Assembly: GCF_001625305.1 (NCBI RefSeq)
Contig: NW_017803954.1
Span: 2,814,393-2,878,392, forward strand
Direction: 5' to 3'
Source: Branchiostoma belcheri
Taxonomy: Eukaryota; Chordata; Leptocardii; Amphioxiformes; Branchiostomatidae
Length of the DNA stretch: 64,000 bases
Part shown: one piece after another, positions 12,101-19,256 of the stretch
Position numbering within the stretch: the stretch's first letter is position 1
Layout of the letters: each line of letters opens with the position of its first letter
Notes under the pieces: generated by a model
Databases searched by the model: none
What the model was told of the DNA's origin: nothing
What the model saw: only the letters and a program-made list of their open reading frames with translations
Translations under genes and position numbers: made by a program

Positions 12101-15100
12101 TATTAAGTCCAATTTAATTACACGTATGTCTTTTTCAACACAACGCATGCAGGCGGGGACGGAGTGTCAACTGCGTCAATGTCGACGACTATCGGTAAGT
12201 TTTGTAACTTTATGACTAATTACGTGGATTGGGTCATAATGTAGCCCTAAAACTATGAAGTCAAAATTATCTGTCTTATTTAACACAACGCAGGAGGGAG
12301 TAGCTCTCCAACTGAGTCAAAGTCTACGGCTATTTGTTCTGCAACTTTAAGATAATTCCGTGAATTAGTTAGATCCCAGGCCTACTGTTAAATCCAAATC
12401 ATCTATCTTTTTCTTCAACGCAGGAGATGGCGTAATGTCAACTGAGTCGATGTCGACAGCTATGGGTACGTGTTTCTTCTGAGACATTATTGATACTTAC
12501 GTGATCTAAACTAGACAGCAGGTCTACTAAGTCTAAACAAGAAATAAGAGATTCCAAACGCCTTTTTTTTCAACACAACGCAGGAGGGGGCGGAGTGTCA
12601 ACTGCGTCCATGTCGACAGCTATGGGTACGTTTTGTTCCGAGACTTTTTGACTAGGTCCGTGAAGTCGAACTCAGTTTAACACAGACCAGGCTAGGATTT
12701 TTTCGAATTTCTGTGACTTGACCAATTATGTGGATTGGTTTCGAATGCAGCCCTACTTAACTGTTGAATAGAGTCAATATTACCTTTCTTCAACGCAAAG
12801 CAGGAGGTAATCGATCTCCAACTGAGTCAATGTCGACGGCTATTTGTTCTGATAATTCCGTGAATTGAATTAAACCTCAGGCCTTCTATTGAATAAAAAA
12901 TCCAAACCATCTATCTCTTTTTTGCAATGCAGGAGAGGGCGAAGTGTCTGATCCAATGTCGACAGCTATGGGTACCTTTTGTTCTCTGACTTTATGACTA
13001 ATTCAGTGAATTGAAATAGAACGAAACCCTACTAAAAAAATTAACTATGTATTTGGCGCAGGATTTTTTTATAATGACCTTATGACTAATAACATGAAAT
13101 GGTTTAGACTGCAGCCCTACAATTGCTTCTCTTTTTGTAAACACAGCGCAGGAGGGAGTAGATCTCAAACTGAGTTGACGGTTATTTGTCCTGCAACTTT
13201 ATGCTAATTCAATGAATTGAATTAGACCGCAGCGCTACTATTAAATTCAAACCATCTATCTCTTGTTTTCAACACAGGAGGGGGAGGTATGACAACTNNN
13301 NNNNNNNNNNNNNNNNNGGGAGTAGATCTCAAACTGAGTTTGACGGTTATTTGTCCTGCAACTTTATGCTAATTCAATGAATTGAATTAGACCGCAGCGC
13401 TACTATTAAATTCAAACCATCTATCTCTTGTTTTCAACACAGGAGGGGGAGGTATGACAACTGAGTCAATGTCAACGTCTATCGGTACGTTGTTCTCCAT
13501 GTTTTGTGATGTTAAGGTCCATTATGGGGAAGATTGATTATAGGACAAGAATGAGTCATTCGTTTAATGCCGGATCTTTTTATGTTTTTTTTATTACTTT
13601 TACAGTTACAAAGTCTGGCACAGAATATCTGACTAGAATATCTCTAGCCTTTTTTTAAAATCAATATCAGTGTTTCTTTTCAACATAATAAAAGAACGTT
13701 TGACTAAGACTTCAGCGTACTGTACATACTGCATTATATACTAGTATACCAGCACTCAATACTTACAAAGATATTTTAAGTTTTATGCAACGCGTACGCA
13801 TTAGGCGAGACTTCAGTATGTGATCCTGGTTTTCAATTTAACGACACACTATGCAATGGTGATGATGAGTGATTATTTATCTACCTTATTGGATTTTAGT
13901 CAATTATGAAAATATCAAATAGCAGCAAATTGAAGGACGTTGCCTAACAGATCATAACGTTCTGCAGATGAAAAAACCTTGTTACATCATCTCCCGTAAG
14001 AATGAAAGATGTGTAAGCCAAAGTGACCAGCCAGTTTTACTTCAACGATTTTAACCGATTATATTTGACTCTTCACATTTACTTTAAAGTTGTTTTTTTT
14101 TGTCTCGCGAGAAACTCAAGTTTTGCAAATAGCGTCAAGAAACCCAAATCATCAGAGTGAGTCTAGCTTTTTCTGGCGACTTAGATGACACATTTTACTC
14201 ATGTAGACATAAACGAGTGCGAGACCAACAATGGCGGCTGTGAGCAGATCTGTACCAACACCATCGGAAGTTTCGAGTGTTCCTGTAGGGACGGTTTTTT
14301 CCTTGCGGATGACGGCTTGACGTGCTTCGGTAGGACGTCAATAATTCTTTTAATTCTTTTCTTAAAAGATGTTATATTACAATGCTAATTACCGTCACCA
14401 AGAAGATCAGACACGTTTTTGGTATAGCGTTTAAATGCATACTTGTTTTTATGTTTGGGTTTCAACAGCATAACGCAAGAAGCATTAGATGGATTGTTAT
14501 AAAATTTGAAATGTGTTTTGGTGTTGTCTACCGAAAAAATAGTAAGATAATAGCCCCCCCCCCACGATGTCGTTCGTTGACACTGCAGCAGAACCTCTGT
14601 TTTTTGTTTCGTTCTGAAGAAGCAATGCTGACGACTTTTGAGTCGTAGGTTGTAATTCTTTTGCTGGGCATGAAATGACACAAGTTTGTGCTTCATTGCA
14701 CTTAACCGTTAAAGATTTTCAGATAGATTTTTAAACTATTAGATCATTTTGTTTATAGAACAAACTAGTGTTTTCTAATTGTCCCTTTAAGCAAGTCCAA
14801 TGGTATTTTTCATCACAGGAAAGAAAACTATGAAAAATTGGACAATATTCTATTGTGTTGATAATGCTTGATACTCGTATATTCCAACATTTTGTACTTA
14901 CCAAGACATGTTTTCTCTTTCATATGACGCTACAGATGGGGCTTTAGTTTGTAATCCTGGTTTCCGATTCAATGGTACACTGTGCAATGGTGAGCTATCG
15001 TTTATCTACCTTATCGTATGTTACTCAATTATGAAAGCATCAAACTAAATAAAGTTTATACTTTAACTTGAATATATGTATTGTTGTTAAAAAAAAAGAA

Positions 15101-17180
15101 TCCAATATAATAGAGTGAGCATAACTTTTCTGATTGGTTAGTTGACAGTCTCATTATCATCTTGCAGAAATTAACGAGTGCGAGACCAACAATGGCGGAT
15201 GTGAGCAGATCTGTACCAACACCATCGGAAGTTTTGAGTGCTCCTGTATAGACGGTTTCCTCCTCGACAGTGATGGACTTAGCTGCAACGGTAAGAGATT
15301 TAAAGTACGATGCCAAACTTTATTCCAAAGGTACATATAGAGATCTACGACGTGGTGAGACTTTGTCATGGATAAAGGTTTTGATTATTGTCATAAAACG
15401 TTGATAGTGTTGACTGCTGAACGTAAAGAAAGCATTTGTAATACATGTCCTTTTAGTTTTCCAGTGGACACCTTATCTAGAATTTACTCTGGAATTTACA
15501 TGTAAGTTTAAATGTATCATATTTCCTTCCTGATTTAATTCAGTTCGCATAACCGTTCCACAAACTCCTCAGACGCCGGCGCCGCTGGGTACGTATAACT
15601 ATTCTATATCTATTTTCTTTATTTAATTTTTGTCTTCACAATTTCATGTAAGATCAAAGGAATATTGATATGTGGAAATTTTAATGTAAGCCCGCGCTTC
15701 ACCGGTGCAATAGCTCAATTGGTAGAGTGCTCACTTTGTAACCGGGAGGTCGTGAGTTCAAACCCCGGCCGGGTCATACCAAAGACTTTAAAAAATGGTA
15801 CACACTTCTTTCTCTGCTTATTTATTTATTTATTAGCACTCAGCACATATGAGAAAGAATGTGGGAAGGTCAAACACACAGCACTACCAGCGGACTAGCC
15901 GCCTGCTGTAATGCCCTGCACAACTGTGTGTCGCCCAAGGGCTATGGAAATGGATATGGGCACCAAACCCTATGCTCTGCATTGAGCACGGGAGACCGCG
16001 CTGCGCTGTAATAACGCTATTTTAACGTACTATTGTTGTAGCATCGACTTTTCTTGTATGTATATGGTGTTGCAGAAATCTATGATTTTCTGTTTGAATT
16101 TACACATCCACATCATAAAGCATTACCGAAGCTTTGTAATCGCAATGAAAATTAATCAGCAGCCTCAGTACAGGCATAATAGGACGTCAGTCAGTCCGCC
16201 CGCATATCTTAGCTGTTGGCTAGCCCAAACTCTTTTTTTACAGGTCAATCGGGTGGCAAGATATAGGTAACCCGTGAATAAAACTGAGAGTCAAATGACG
16301 TCAATGTTTATTTGTTCAAATAGCAATGATAAAGCCTATCATGTTTGTATCCAGACTGCCCCGACGGATACAGGAGGTACAGGGACGGTTGTTTCCGCTT
16401 CTGGGGCGGGAAGAACGCTAAGAGCTACAGCGACGCCAGGCAGGTGTGTCAGCAGGACGGAGGGGACATCTACATGTGGAGGGATGCTGCTGCTGTCGCT
16501 AGACTCAAGACCAAACTGATCAGGTGAGAAACTTGATTTGTTGTTTTATGAGCTAACTGTTTAGAACAACTAAAGAATGTGTCCACGGCTCATTGTTTCA
16601 AGGGAAATGTCGGACTAGTCATGGGAAACATTTTTTCTTTGTCAAATTTATAGGAGTTGATCAGACTAAGAACATACATCATGACAACGGTTAGCTTAGC
16701 GATAGCCTGGCTACATTACACCCAGCAGTCCAATCATAATCCTAGACAGCGGAAGATTCTAACACAGGCAAGCTTAGGGATACTTGCTTTGAAAGGAATT
16801 TTCGTAGTAAAACTTCATCAACAGTACATGTATGTGAGTGAATCAGCAGGAAATGTAGGTTTTGGGGTGATAACGTGTTTTTAAAACGAGCGATCCTAAA
16901 AAAAGATTTATACAAGGCACGATTTCTACATGTCCCTTTCAGTGCTGGCTCCCCAAGTCTGTGGGTAGGCCTGAGTGATGAGGACCTGGAGGGAACCTGG
17001 CTGTGGGCTGACGGGATGGCCTTGGGTGGAAACGACTTTACCGACTGGTTCCCCGACCCGCCCGTCAACACGGAGGAGAAGGACTGCCCCGTGGCACGGC
17101 AGGCGGCCCAGTACCGCTGGAGGGCCGCGCGCTGCAACAAGCCCAAGGCTTTCATCTGCCACGTACCGCTTGCTCCGTGA
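1671..17180 (+). CDS. Gene 1: EGF / 8-Cys GTAPFC-module / C-type lectin protein (5' partial)
   Basis: This is a multi-exon gene for a large extracellular protein; its start lies upstream of the window. Coding exons are flanked by AG/GT and nearly all are phase 1-1, the classic exon-shuffling class, so modules can be added or lost without a frameshift. Visible order: micro-exon, then 8-Cys modules at 2384, 4603, 6049, 7427, 9218, 10353 and 11856, interleaved with EGF modules at 3015, 5537, 6976, 8351, 10838, 11334, 14207 and 15168. Next come a Ser/Thr micro-exon array (12153-13484), half-EGF mini-exons (13805, 14936), a Pro/Thr linker (15544) and a two-exon C-type lectin domain ending at TGA 17178-17180. 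There is no membrane segment before the stop, so a secreted protein is inferred. The module families imply calcium-dependent structure and protein or glycan binding; the ligand is unknown. Which micro-exons are spliced in is uncertain. No full-length homologue is recognised. Confidence 0.8.
2040..2132. repeat. (CA)n microsatellite
   Basis: A near-perfect CA run with a few CATA and CG interruptions. It is followed by ACTACAGAAA and an ACATTCTTGGCAAAGG block that recurs after the CA tract at 5746, so the microsatellite lies inside the duplicated exon-intron unit. Histidine/threonine-rich ORFs through it are artefacts. Confidence 0.95.
2384..2518 (+). CDS. Gene 1 exon: 8-Cys GTAPFC module 1
   Basis: Phase 1-1, 135 nt (45 codons). 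It starts [12 protein letters not shown] and ends with a CC pair, with 8 cysteines in the pattern C-C-C-C-CC-CC. This copy carries IQAQSND and a CCWSG segment where most others have IYVRSDN and CCVTG. Donor is GTAAGT. I recognise the module as a recurrent small cysteine-rich domain but cannot name a Pfam family with certainty. Confidence 0.85.
3015..3137 (+). CDS. Gene 1 exon: calcium-binding EGF 1
   Basis: Phase 1-1, 123 nt. It starts DINEC, has six cysteines and contains [12 protein letters not shown], which carries the Asp/Asn hydroxylation signature of calcium-binding EGF domains. Donor is GTAAGA. The intron sequence just after it is nearly the same as that after the EGF exon at 5537. Confidence 0.9.
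3435..3685 (-). mobile_element. Degenerate LINE (non-LTR retrotransposon) 3' fragment
   Basis: On the minus strand one frame reads [11 protein letters not shown], then [12 protein letters not shown] and TWRRTV, typical of the C-terminal end of LINE reverse transcriptase ORFs. Stops follow soon after. This is an old fragment in a gene 1 intron, related in type to the better-preserved one at 46985-47960. Confidence 0.75.
4212..4265 (+). pseudogene. Truncated EGF exon remnant (3' half only)
   Basis: This matches the last part of the EGF exon at 6976 ([16 protein letters not shown], then donor GTAAGAATTT). The first half with its acceptor is missing, and the join is at about 4212-4217. It marks the left breakpoint of the 4215-5483 / 7048-8217 duplication and is unlikely to be spliced. 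Confidence 0.7.
4603..4740 (+). CDS. Gene 1 exon: 8-Cys GTAPFC module 2
   Basis: Phase 1-1, 138 nt. It starts [12 protein letters not shown] and ends YCCIA, with all 8 cysteines present. Acceptor is ACATTGCAG and donor GTAAGG. It is almost identical to the module at 7427 because both lie in the segmental duplication. Confidence 0.85.
4796..4870 (+). pseudogene. Decayed EGF exon
   Basis: It keeps the EGF-exon words [11 protein letters not shown] and a following GTAAGA-like tail mutated to GATAAGA. The INEC start and CSC core are lost (TGCTCC has become TTCCCT). It is a dead EGF exon about 50 bp after the module-2 donor and has a twin at 7613-7694. Confidence 0.7.
5164..5319. repeat. Four-arm inverted repeat of a 31-bp unit
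   Basis: A 31-bp arm at 5164-5194 (starting CCTCCCGAGGCAGGG) is followed by its reverse complement at 5201-5231, 5248-5278 and 5289-5319. The arms are GC-rich against AT-rich surroundings. Only one arm plus a degraded segment remains in the duplicate at about 7998-8055. It could be a small foldback element that expanded in tandem. Confidence 0.9.
5537..5659 (+). CDS. Gene 1 exon: calcium-binding EGF 2
   Basis: Phase 1-1, 123 nt, with DINEC start, six cysteines and [12 protein letters not shown]. Acceptor is ATGCAG and donor GTAAGA. The downstream intron resembles that after the 3015 exon, supporting a duplicated EGF-intron-module unit. Confidence 0.9.
5746..5792. repeat. (CA)n microsatellite
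   Basis: A pure CA run followed by the same ACATTCTTGGCAAAGG block as after 2132. It belongs to the duplicated unit that precedes 8-Cys modules 1 and 3. Confidence 0.95.
6049..6183 (+). CDS. Gene 1 exon: 8-Cys GTAPFC module 3
   Basis: Phase 1-1, 135 nt. It starts [12 protein letters not shown], has a [15 protein letters not shown] centre and ends QCCD. Acceptor CTTTGCAG and the following intron match module 1, so modules 1 and 3 are closest relatives. Donor is GTGAGT. Confidence 0.85.
6370..6440. repeat. Partial arm of the AATCTCCAAGCAGAT foldback family
   Basis: The AATCTCCAAGCAGAT start, a GGGGTAAG segment and CTGTATCCATTGGCC match arms of the foldback elements at 17241-17381 and 53365-53552. 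No complete second arm is seen. Confidence 0.5.
6976..7098 (+). CDS. Gene 1 exon: calcium-binding EGF 3
   Basis: Phase 1-1, 123 nt, DINEC start and [12 protein letters not shown], ending SCN. It is the intact counterpart of the half exon at 4212-4265; its second half begins duplication copy B. Confidence 0.9.
7427..7564 (+). CDS. Gene 1 exon: 8-Cys GTAPFC module 4
   Basis: Phase 1-1, 138 nt. It encodes the same [12 protein letters not shown] start and YCCIA end as module 2 and differs from it at very few bases. Splice sites are intact (ACATTGCAG, GTAAGG). Confidence 0.85.
7613..7694 (+). pseudogene. Decayed EGF exon (twin of 4796-4870)
   Basis: It shows the same defects as the copy at 4796: [11 protein letters not shown] is retained, while the DINEC start and CSC core are lost. 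The decay therefore predates the segmental duplication. Confidence 0.65.
8351..8473 (+). CDS. Gene 1 exon: calcium-binding EGF 4
   Basis: Phase 1-1, 123 nt. It starts DIDEC rather than DINEC, then [12 protein letters not shown], ending SCN. The second half and the first bases of the intron match EGF 3, then the intron diverges into a dispersed repeat at 8503. Confidence 0.9.
8503..9170. mobile_element. Dispersed repeat with terminal ACCTCCATGA palindrome and CA tract
   Basis: It opens with the palindrome ACCTCCATGACATGTCATGG, then a CTGTCCGTCTGTCTGTCTG stretch, and ends with TATGCGGAAACACACGC plus a CA run (to 9149). A truncated relative at 48385-48535 has the GTGCGGAAACACA-CA part followed by ACCTCCATTTTTCATGGAGGT. 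No ORF is seen; it is probably a non-autonomous element in a gene 1 intron. Confidence 0.55.
9218..9355 (+). CDS. Gene 1 exon: 8-Cys GTAPFC module 5
   Basis: Phase 1-1, 138 nt. It starts [12 protein letters not shown], with a unique GDCDWGTYV and CCSTG, ending YCCND. All 8 cysteines are kept. Acceptor ACATTGCAG resembles modules 2 and 4. Confidence 0.85.
10353..10487 (+). CDS. Gene 1 exon: 8-Cys GTAPFC module 6
   Basis: Phase 1-1, 135 nt. It starts [12 protein letters not shown], with [14 protein letters not shown] (Gln where the others have His). Donor is GTGGGT. It directly follows module 5 with no intact EGF exon between, so the strict alternation breaks here. Confidence 0.85.
10752..10792. 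repeat. Small hairpin
   Basis: AATGTCAAGCAC and its reverse complement GTGCTTGACATT are separated by about 17 nt in an intron. No function is assigned. Confidence 0.6.
10838..10960 (+). CDS. Gene 1 exon: calcium-binding EGF 5
   Basis: Phase 1-1, 123 nt. The exon starts AG, giving EINEC in place of DINEC, then [12 protein letters not shown] and a [13 protein letters not shown] end. Six cysteines are intact. Losing the first Asp may weaken calcium binding. Confidence 0.88.
11334..11456 (+). CDS. Gene 1 exon: calcium-binding EGF 6
   Basis: Phase 1-1, 123 nt, DINEC start, [12 protein letters not shown], ending NGFNCS. A 30-bp direct repeat (GCATGTTTACAGCCACTGTA) lies in the preceding intron at about 11242-11302. 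Confidence 0.9.
11856..11990 (+). CDS. Gene 1 exon: 8-Cys GTAPFC module 7
   Basis: Phase 1-1, 135 nt. It starts [13 protein letters not shown], with [16 protein letters not shown]. It is the last 8-Cys module before the micro-exon array. Donor is GTGAGT. Confidence 0.85.
12153..12194 (+). CDS. Gene 1 micro-exon m1 (42 nt, type A)
   Basis: Phase 1-1, between acceptor CAACGCATGCAG and donor GTAAGT. It reads [13 protein letters not shown], a flexible Ser/Thr-rich linker likely to be O-glycosylated. It is the first of about ten related units. Confidence 0.65.
12294..12335 (+). CDS. Gene 1 micro-exon m2 (42 nt, type B, weak donor)
   Basis: Acceptor CAACGCAG is good, but the donor is GTTCTG where type A units have GTACGT. 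It reads [13 protein letters not shown]. It may be a skipped or dead copy. Confidence 0.4.
12424..12465 (+). CDS. Gene 1 micro-exon m3 (42 nt, type A)
   Basis: Phase 1-1, acceptor CAACGCAG, donor GTACGT. It reads [13 protein letters not shown]. Confidence 0.65.
12584..12625 (+). CDS. Gene 1 micro-exon m4 (42 nt, type A)
   Basis: Phase 1-1, acceptor CAACGCAG, donor GTACGT. It reads [13 protein letters not shown]. Confidence 0.65.
12804..12845 (+). CDS. Gene 1 micro-exon m5 (42 nt, type B, weak donor)
   Basis: Acceptor CAAAGCAG, donor GTTCTG. It reads [13 protein letters not shown]. As in m2, the GG before the donor has become TT. Confidence 0.4.
12933..12971 (+). CDS. Gene 1 micro-exon m6 (39 nt, type A)
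   Basis: Phase 1-1, acceptor CAATGCAG, donor GTACCT. It reads [12 protein letters not shown], one codon shorter than its siblings, and the frame is preserved. Confidence 0.6.
13152..13187 (+). CDS. Gene 1 micro-exon m7 (36 nt, type B, weak donor)
   Basis: Acceptor AGCGCAG, donor GTCCTG. It reads [12 protein letters not shown] near-identical copy without its first two bases follows the assembly gap at 13318. Confidence 0.4.
13278..13297 (+). CDS. Gene 1 micro-exon m8 (interrupted by the gap)
   Basis: Acceptor AACACAG then GGGMTT before the N run. The same sequence starts m10 at 13443, so m8 and m10 may be one exon seen twice because of the assembly. Confidence 0.4.
13298..13317. other. Assembly gap (20 N) flanked by duplicated sequence
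   Basis: The 144 bases before the gap (13154-13297) reappear after it (13318-13461), with one extra T. Contig ends that overlap but were not merged would give this picture; a true tandem copy is the alternative. Confidence 0.9.
13443..13484 (+). CDS. Gene 1 micro-exon m10 (42 nt, type A)
   Basis: Phase 1-1, acceptor AACACAG, donor GTACGT. It reads [13 protein letters not shown]. The half unit m9 at 13318-13354, just before it, has an inserted T that would shift the frame. Confidence 0.6.
13805..13858 (+). CDS. Gene 1 half-EGF mini-exon 1 (54 nt)
   Basis: Phase 1-1, acceptor GCATTAG, donor GTGATG (weak). It reads [17 protein letters not shown], equivalent to the last third of an EGF domain (C-x-PGF-x5-C). 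It has the same length and layout as 14936-14989. Confidence 0.5.
14207..14329 (+). CDS. Gene 1 exon: calcium-binding EGF 7
   Basis: Phase 1-1, 123 nt, DINEC start, [12 protein letters not shown], ending LTCF. Donor GTAGGA is weaker than in the sister exons. Confidence 0.88.
14936..14989 (+). CDS. Gene 1 half-EGF mini-exon 2 (54 nt)
   Basis: Phase 1-1, acceptor CGCTACAG, donor GTGAGC. It reads [18 protein letters not shown]. Only two cysteines are present, so it cannot fold as a full EGF; it may extend a neighbouring module. The copy at 13805 suggests an EGF 7-plus-mini-exon duplication. Confidence 0.6.
15168..15290 (+). CDS. Gene 1 exon: calcium-binding EGF 8
   Basis: Phase 1-1, 123 nt. 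It starts EINEC, with NNGGCEQIC replaced by [13 protein letters not shown] GGAT (NNGGC intact as NNGG-to-ADC variation at the third Gly: GGCGGATGT encodes GGC). [12 protein letters not shown] and a [14 protein letters not shown] end follow. It is the last EGF before the lectin domain. Confidence 0.88.
15544..15588 (+). CDS. Gene 1 Pro/Thr linker exon (45 nt)
   Basis: Phase 1-1 between CAG and GTACGT, reading [14 protein letters not shown]. It is a short proline/threonine linker separating the EGF region from the lectin domain. It lacks homology, so support rests on phase, splice sites and position. Confidence 0.6.
15704..16020 (+). mobile_element. tRNA-derived SINE
   Basis: A tRNA-like head (A box TAGCTCAATTGG at 15711-15722, B box AGTTCAAACCC at 15745-15755) is followed by a GGGTCATACCAAAGACTTT junction, a short TATT run and an unrelated body. 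The anticodon stem is only partly paired, which argues against a working tRNA. It sits in the intron before the lectin exons. Confidence 0.7.
16355..16523 (+). CDS. Gene 1 exon: C-type lectin domain, first half
   Basis: Phase 1 in, phase 2 out, 169 nt. It starts [16 protein letters not shown], then [13 protein letters not shown], the first conserved cysteines and first helix of a long-form C-type lectin domain. Donor is GTGAGA. Confidence 0.88.
16943..17180 (+). CDS. Gene 1 last exon: C-type lectin domain, second half, stop
   Basis: Phase 2 in. It contains [19 protein letters not shown], then CPVARQ and [11 protein letters not shown], ending TGA at 17178-17180. The fold motifs (WVGL, WADG, final cysteines) are present. 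The EPN/QPD sugar motif and the WND motif are not recognisable, so classic calcium-dependent sugar binding is doubtful. Confidence 0.9.
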
Positions 17181-17240
17181 GGAAATAGCGTATTGATAAG
17201 GTCAACATCTGATATCATAATGATAGAGAGGAAGGGTTCA

Positions 17241-17381
17241 TCTCCAAGTAGATCTTTCGTTGGGGGTAAGACAGTATCAAATTGGCCAGCCTGTATCCAT
17301 TTCCCCACCAATGGATACAGGGCATTACAAGCTGGCCAATTTGATACTGTCTTATACCCAAACGAAAGATCTGCTTGGAAA
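17241..17381. mobile_element. Foldback MITE in the gene 1 3' UTR
   Basis: The left arm (TCTCCAAGTAGATCTTTCG then GACAGTATCAAATTGGCC) is repeated as its reverse complement on the right, giving a near-perfect hairpin of about 140 nt. Relatives lie at 6370, 18068 and 53365. A minus-strand ORF across it is a by-product. Confidence 0.8.
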
Positions 17382-18020
17382 TTAAGGAAGGGTGATTTCA
17401 CTTGTGTGTTTACGGTGCCTCTGTTTACAGTGTCTTTGTTTACAGTGTCTCTGTAAACAATGCAGGATAAATCAAGATTACCCTTCTTTTCTTCGTTCAT
17501 TCCTTCTTGCCTTCTTTCTTGCTTTCTCAGTGCTTTCTTTCTTTGCTTGATTTCTTTCCTGCTGGTAATCTTTCTTTTGTTTTGTTTGTAGGACAGGCTT
17601 ATCTTACAGCAGCTATGTGTTTTCGTAAATGACTGAATTTAGACGCTAAGGGCGGATCTAGATTAGGATTCATCAGAACAGTTTATTCATGATCTTATTT
17701 TTGCTTGTTGGAAAGTATACAAGTATAGGGCCTGTAGGAAATCATAGTAGATCCCGTGATGAACAAAACGTAGACCATTAGGGCATTACTAGCTACATGT
17801 ACACGTGGTTTTTAGTGTTTTGGTTTTGTTTTGGTGGATAGACATCAAGAATGTTACTGTACACTACAAAGAAGTACATTCTGATAGTCTATGTGTGCTA
17901 CACTGTTTTGCGCTCTTTTAGACTGCTTTAATTCGTTATCTATTCAACTGCGTATCATCTAGGTATAACTATAAACTTCCCTTTTATTCGAATTCTTCTT
18001 TTATTTTATTTTCTTATTCC

Positions 18021-18026
18021 AATAAA
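18021..18026 (+). terminator. Candidate poly(A) signal of gene 1
   Basis: AATAAA about 840 bp after the stop codon. Another lies near 18865. Which is used cannot be judged from sequence. Confidence 0.35.
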
Positions 18027-18067
18027 AGACTTGTACATTGTTACCCAGATTCATGGTGATGATAGCT

Positions 18068-18301
18068 AATCACCAAGCAGATATAAGATCTGGCTCAGTC
18101 TCAGTGTTTTTTTAACCAGACGCGTGTTTTTGTACGCATTTTCGCAGTGCAACTTTGTTTAACTCTTCGTCTTCTTCTTTGCAGAAGAAGGTGAATAGTT
18201 TAATGTAAAAAGGTCCACTACTAGAACGGCGTTCAAGAACATACGTTTTGAACACTACGACTGAGCGACAAATATAGATGCTACATCTGCTTGGAGATTA
18301 A
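18068..18301. mobile_element. MITE with TAATCACCAAGCAGAT / ATCTGCTTGGAGATTA ends
   Basis: The inverted ends are about 16 bp and enclose about 200 bp without an ORF. The ends belong to the same family as 17241-17381, but the interior differs. Confidence 0.6.
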
Positions 18302-19256
18302 TAATAGATAGCGGGTCTGTTCTGTAATTTCTACTACTAGTACTTAGATTCGCTGAATTATGTATTGTATTGTCTTACTGGTGTACAATTAAAATTGGAA
18401 GATAGCTATCCGGGATATTCACCCACAGCAGTGCTTTCTGCGATACTAGTGTGCTTGTTTAAATCAGTGCAGGGACACTATGGTTTAGATTTGGTGAGAG
18501 AGTAGAAATTCATCTATGTAGAGATAATAGATTTAATGTAAATGGTAAACTTAGGTAGTTATTTCATAATACTAGTAAGCTATATATAAACGCATCATAT
18601 ACTAGAAGAGATAACTAGAAACATCACATTGAATACAGAAGTAGTTCTAGATATAAGATACTAGTAACCTAATGTAGTGAATAAAACACATACTGGTAGA
18701 AGTTAAAAATAGGCAGGCATAGATAGATGCATGTAATTAGTATAGGACCTATACAATAAGCAGTAGGGTGACATGGGTTGGACTACTAGTATATTACTCA
18801 CTGCTTTGCACTGTGCTTCCTGAAGGCGTTGCAATCTGTCGGTGATTTTGTGTCTACTGTCTGCAATAAATTCTTTAAAAAACACAAATTCTGAGACGGA
18901 CTCTTTATTTGATTACCTTATGATGATATGGCCTCATGATGATATGGGATAGAAATACTTGTGCAGCGGTATTTTCTAGAACTTACAAACCTGCCCGTGA
19001 ACGACAAAGAGAGTTCTCCGGTGTTGTTGGCAGTTCAGCCAGGTTAGGTTACGCCCTCTAGCGACCGTATTGTGACTAGTCAGCTGATGGTGCAGGAATT
19101 CCTGTTCCTTCCAACATGTCCATCCAGATAATAATAAAGACGACGTCATCTTGGATCGTAAAATCATCTCTTTATAAAGGGAGCCGTAAGGATCAGCAGA
19201 AGAAAGAGGGGTGCCGGGCGAGGATGACAAAATAAAATGTTGAGAATGATAGATAG
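18302..19256. other. Intergenic AT-rich sequence
   Basis: I see no coding segment, RNA gene or clear repeat apart from scattered ACTAGTA words. It separates the end of gene 1 from the importin promoter region. Confidence 0.5.

Noticed and set aside
12153..13484. Regular direct repeats considered as a CRISPR array
   Set aside because: The repeating part is a coding micro-exon with splice sites, the spacers are related introns, and the genome is animal.
15704..15776. Candidate tRNA gene with intact A and B boxes
   Set aside because: The anticodon stem pairs poorly, the acceptor ends do not match well, and the sequence continues into a SINE-like body.
16742..17500. Minus-strand ORF of 252 codons
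   Set aside because: It is antisense to the lectin exon 16943-17180 and runs through the foldback MITE at 17241-17381; no family features of its own.
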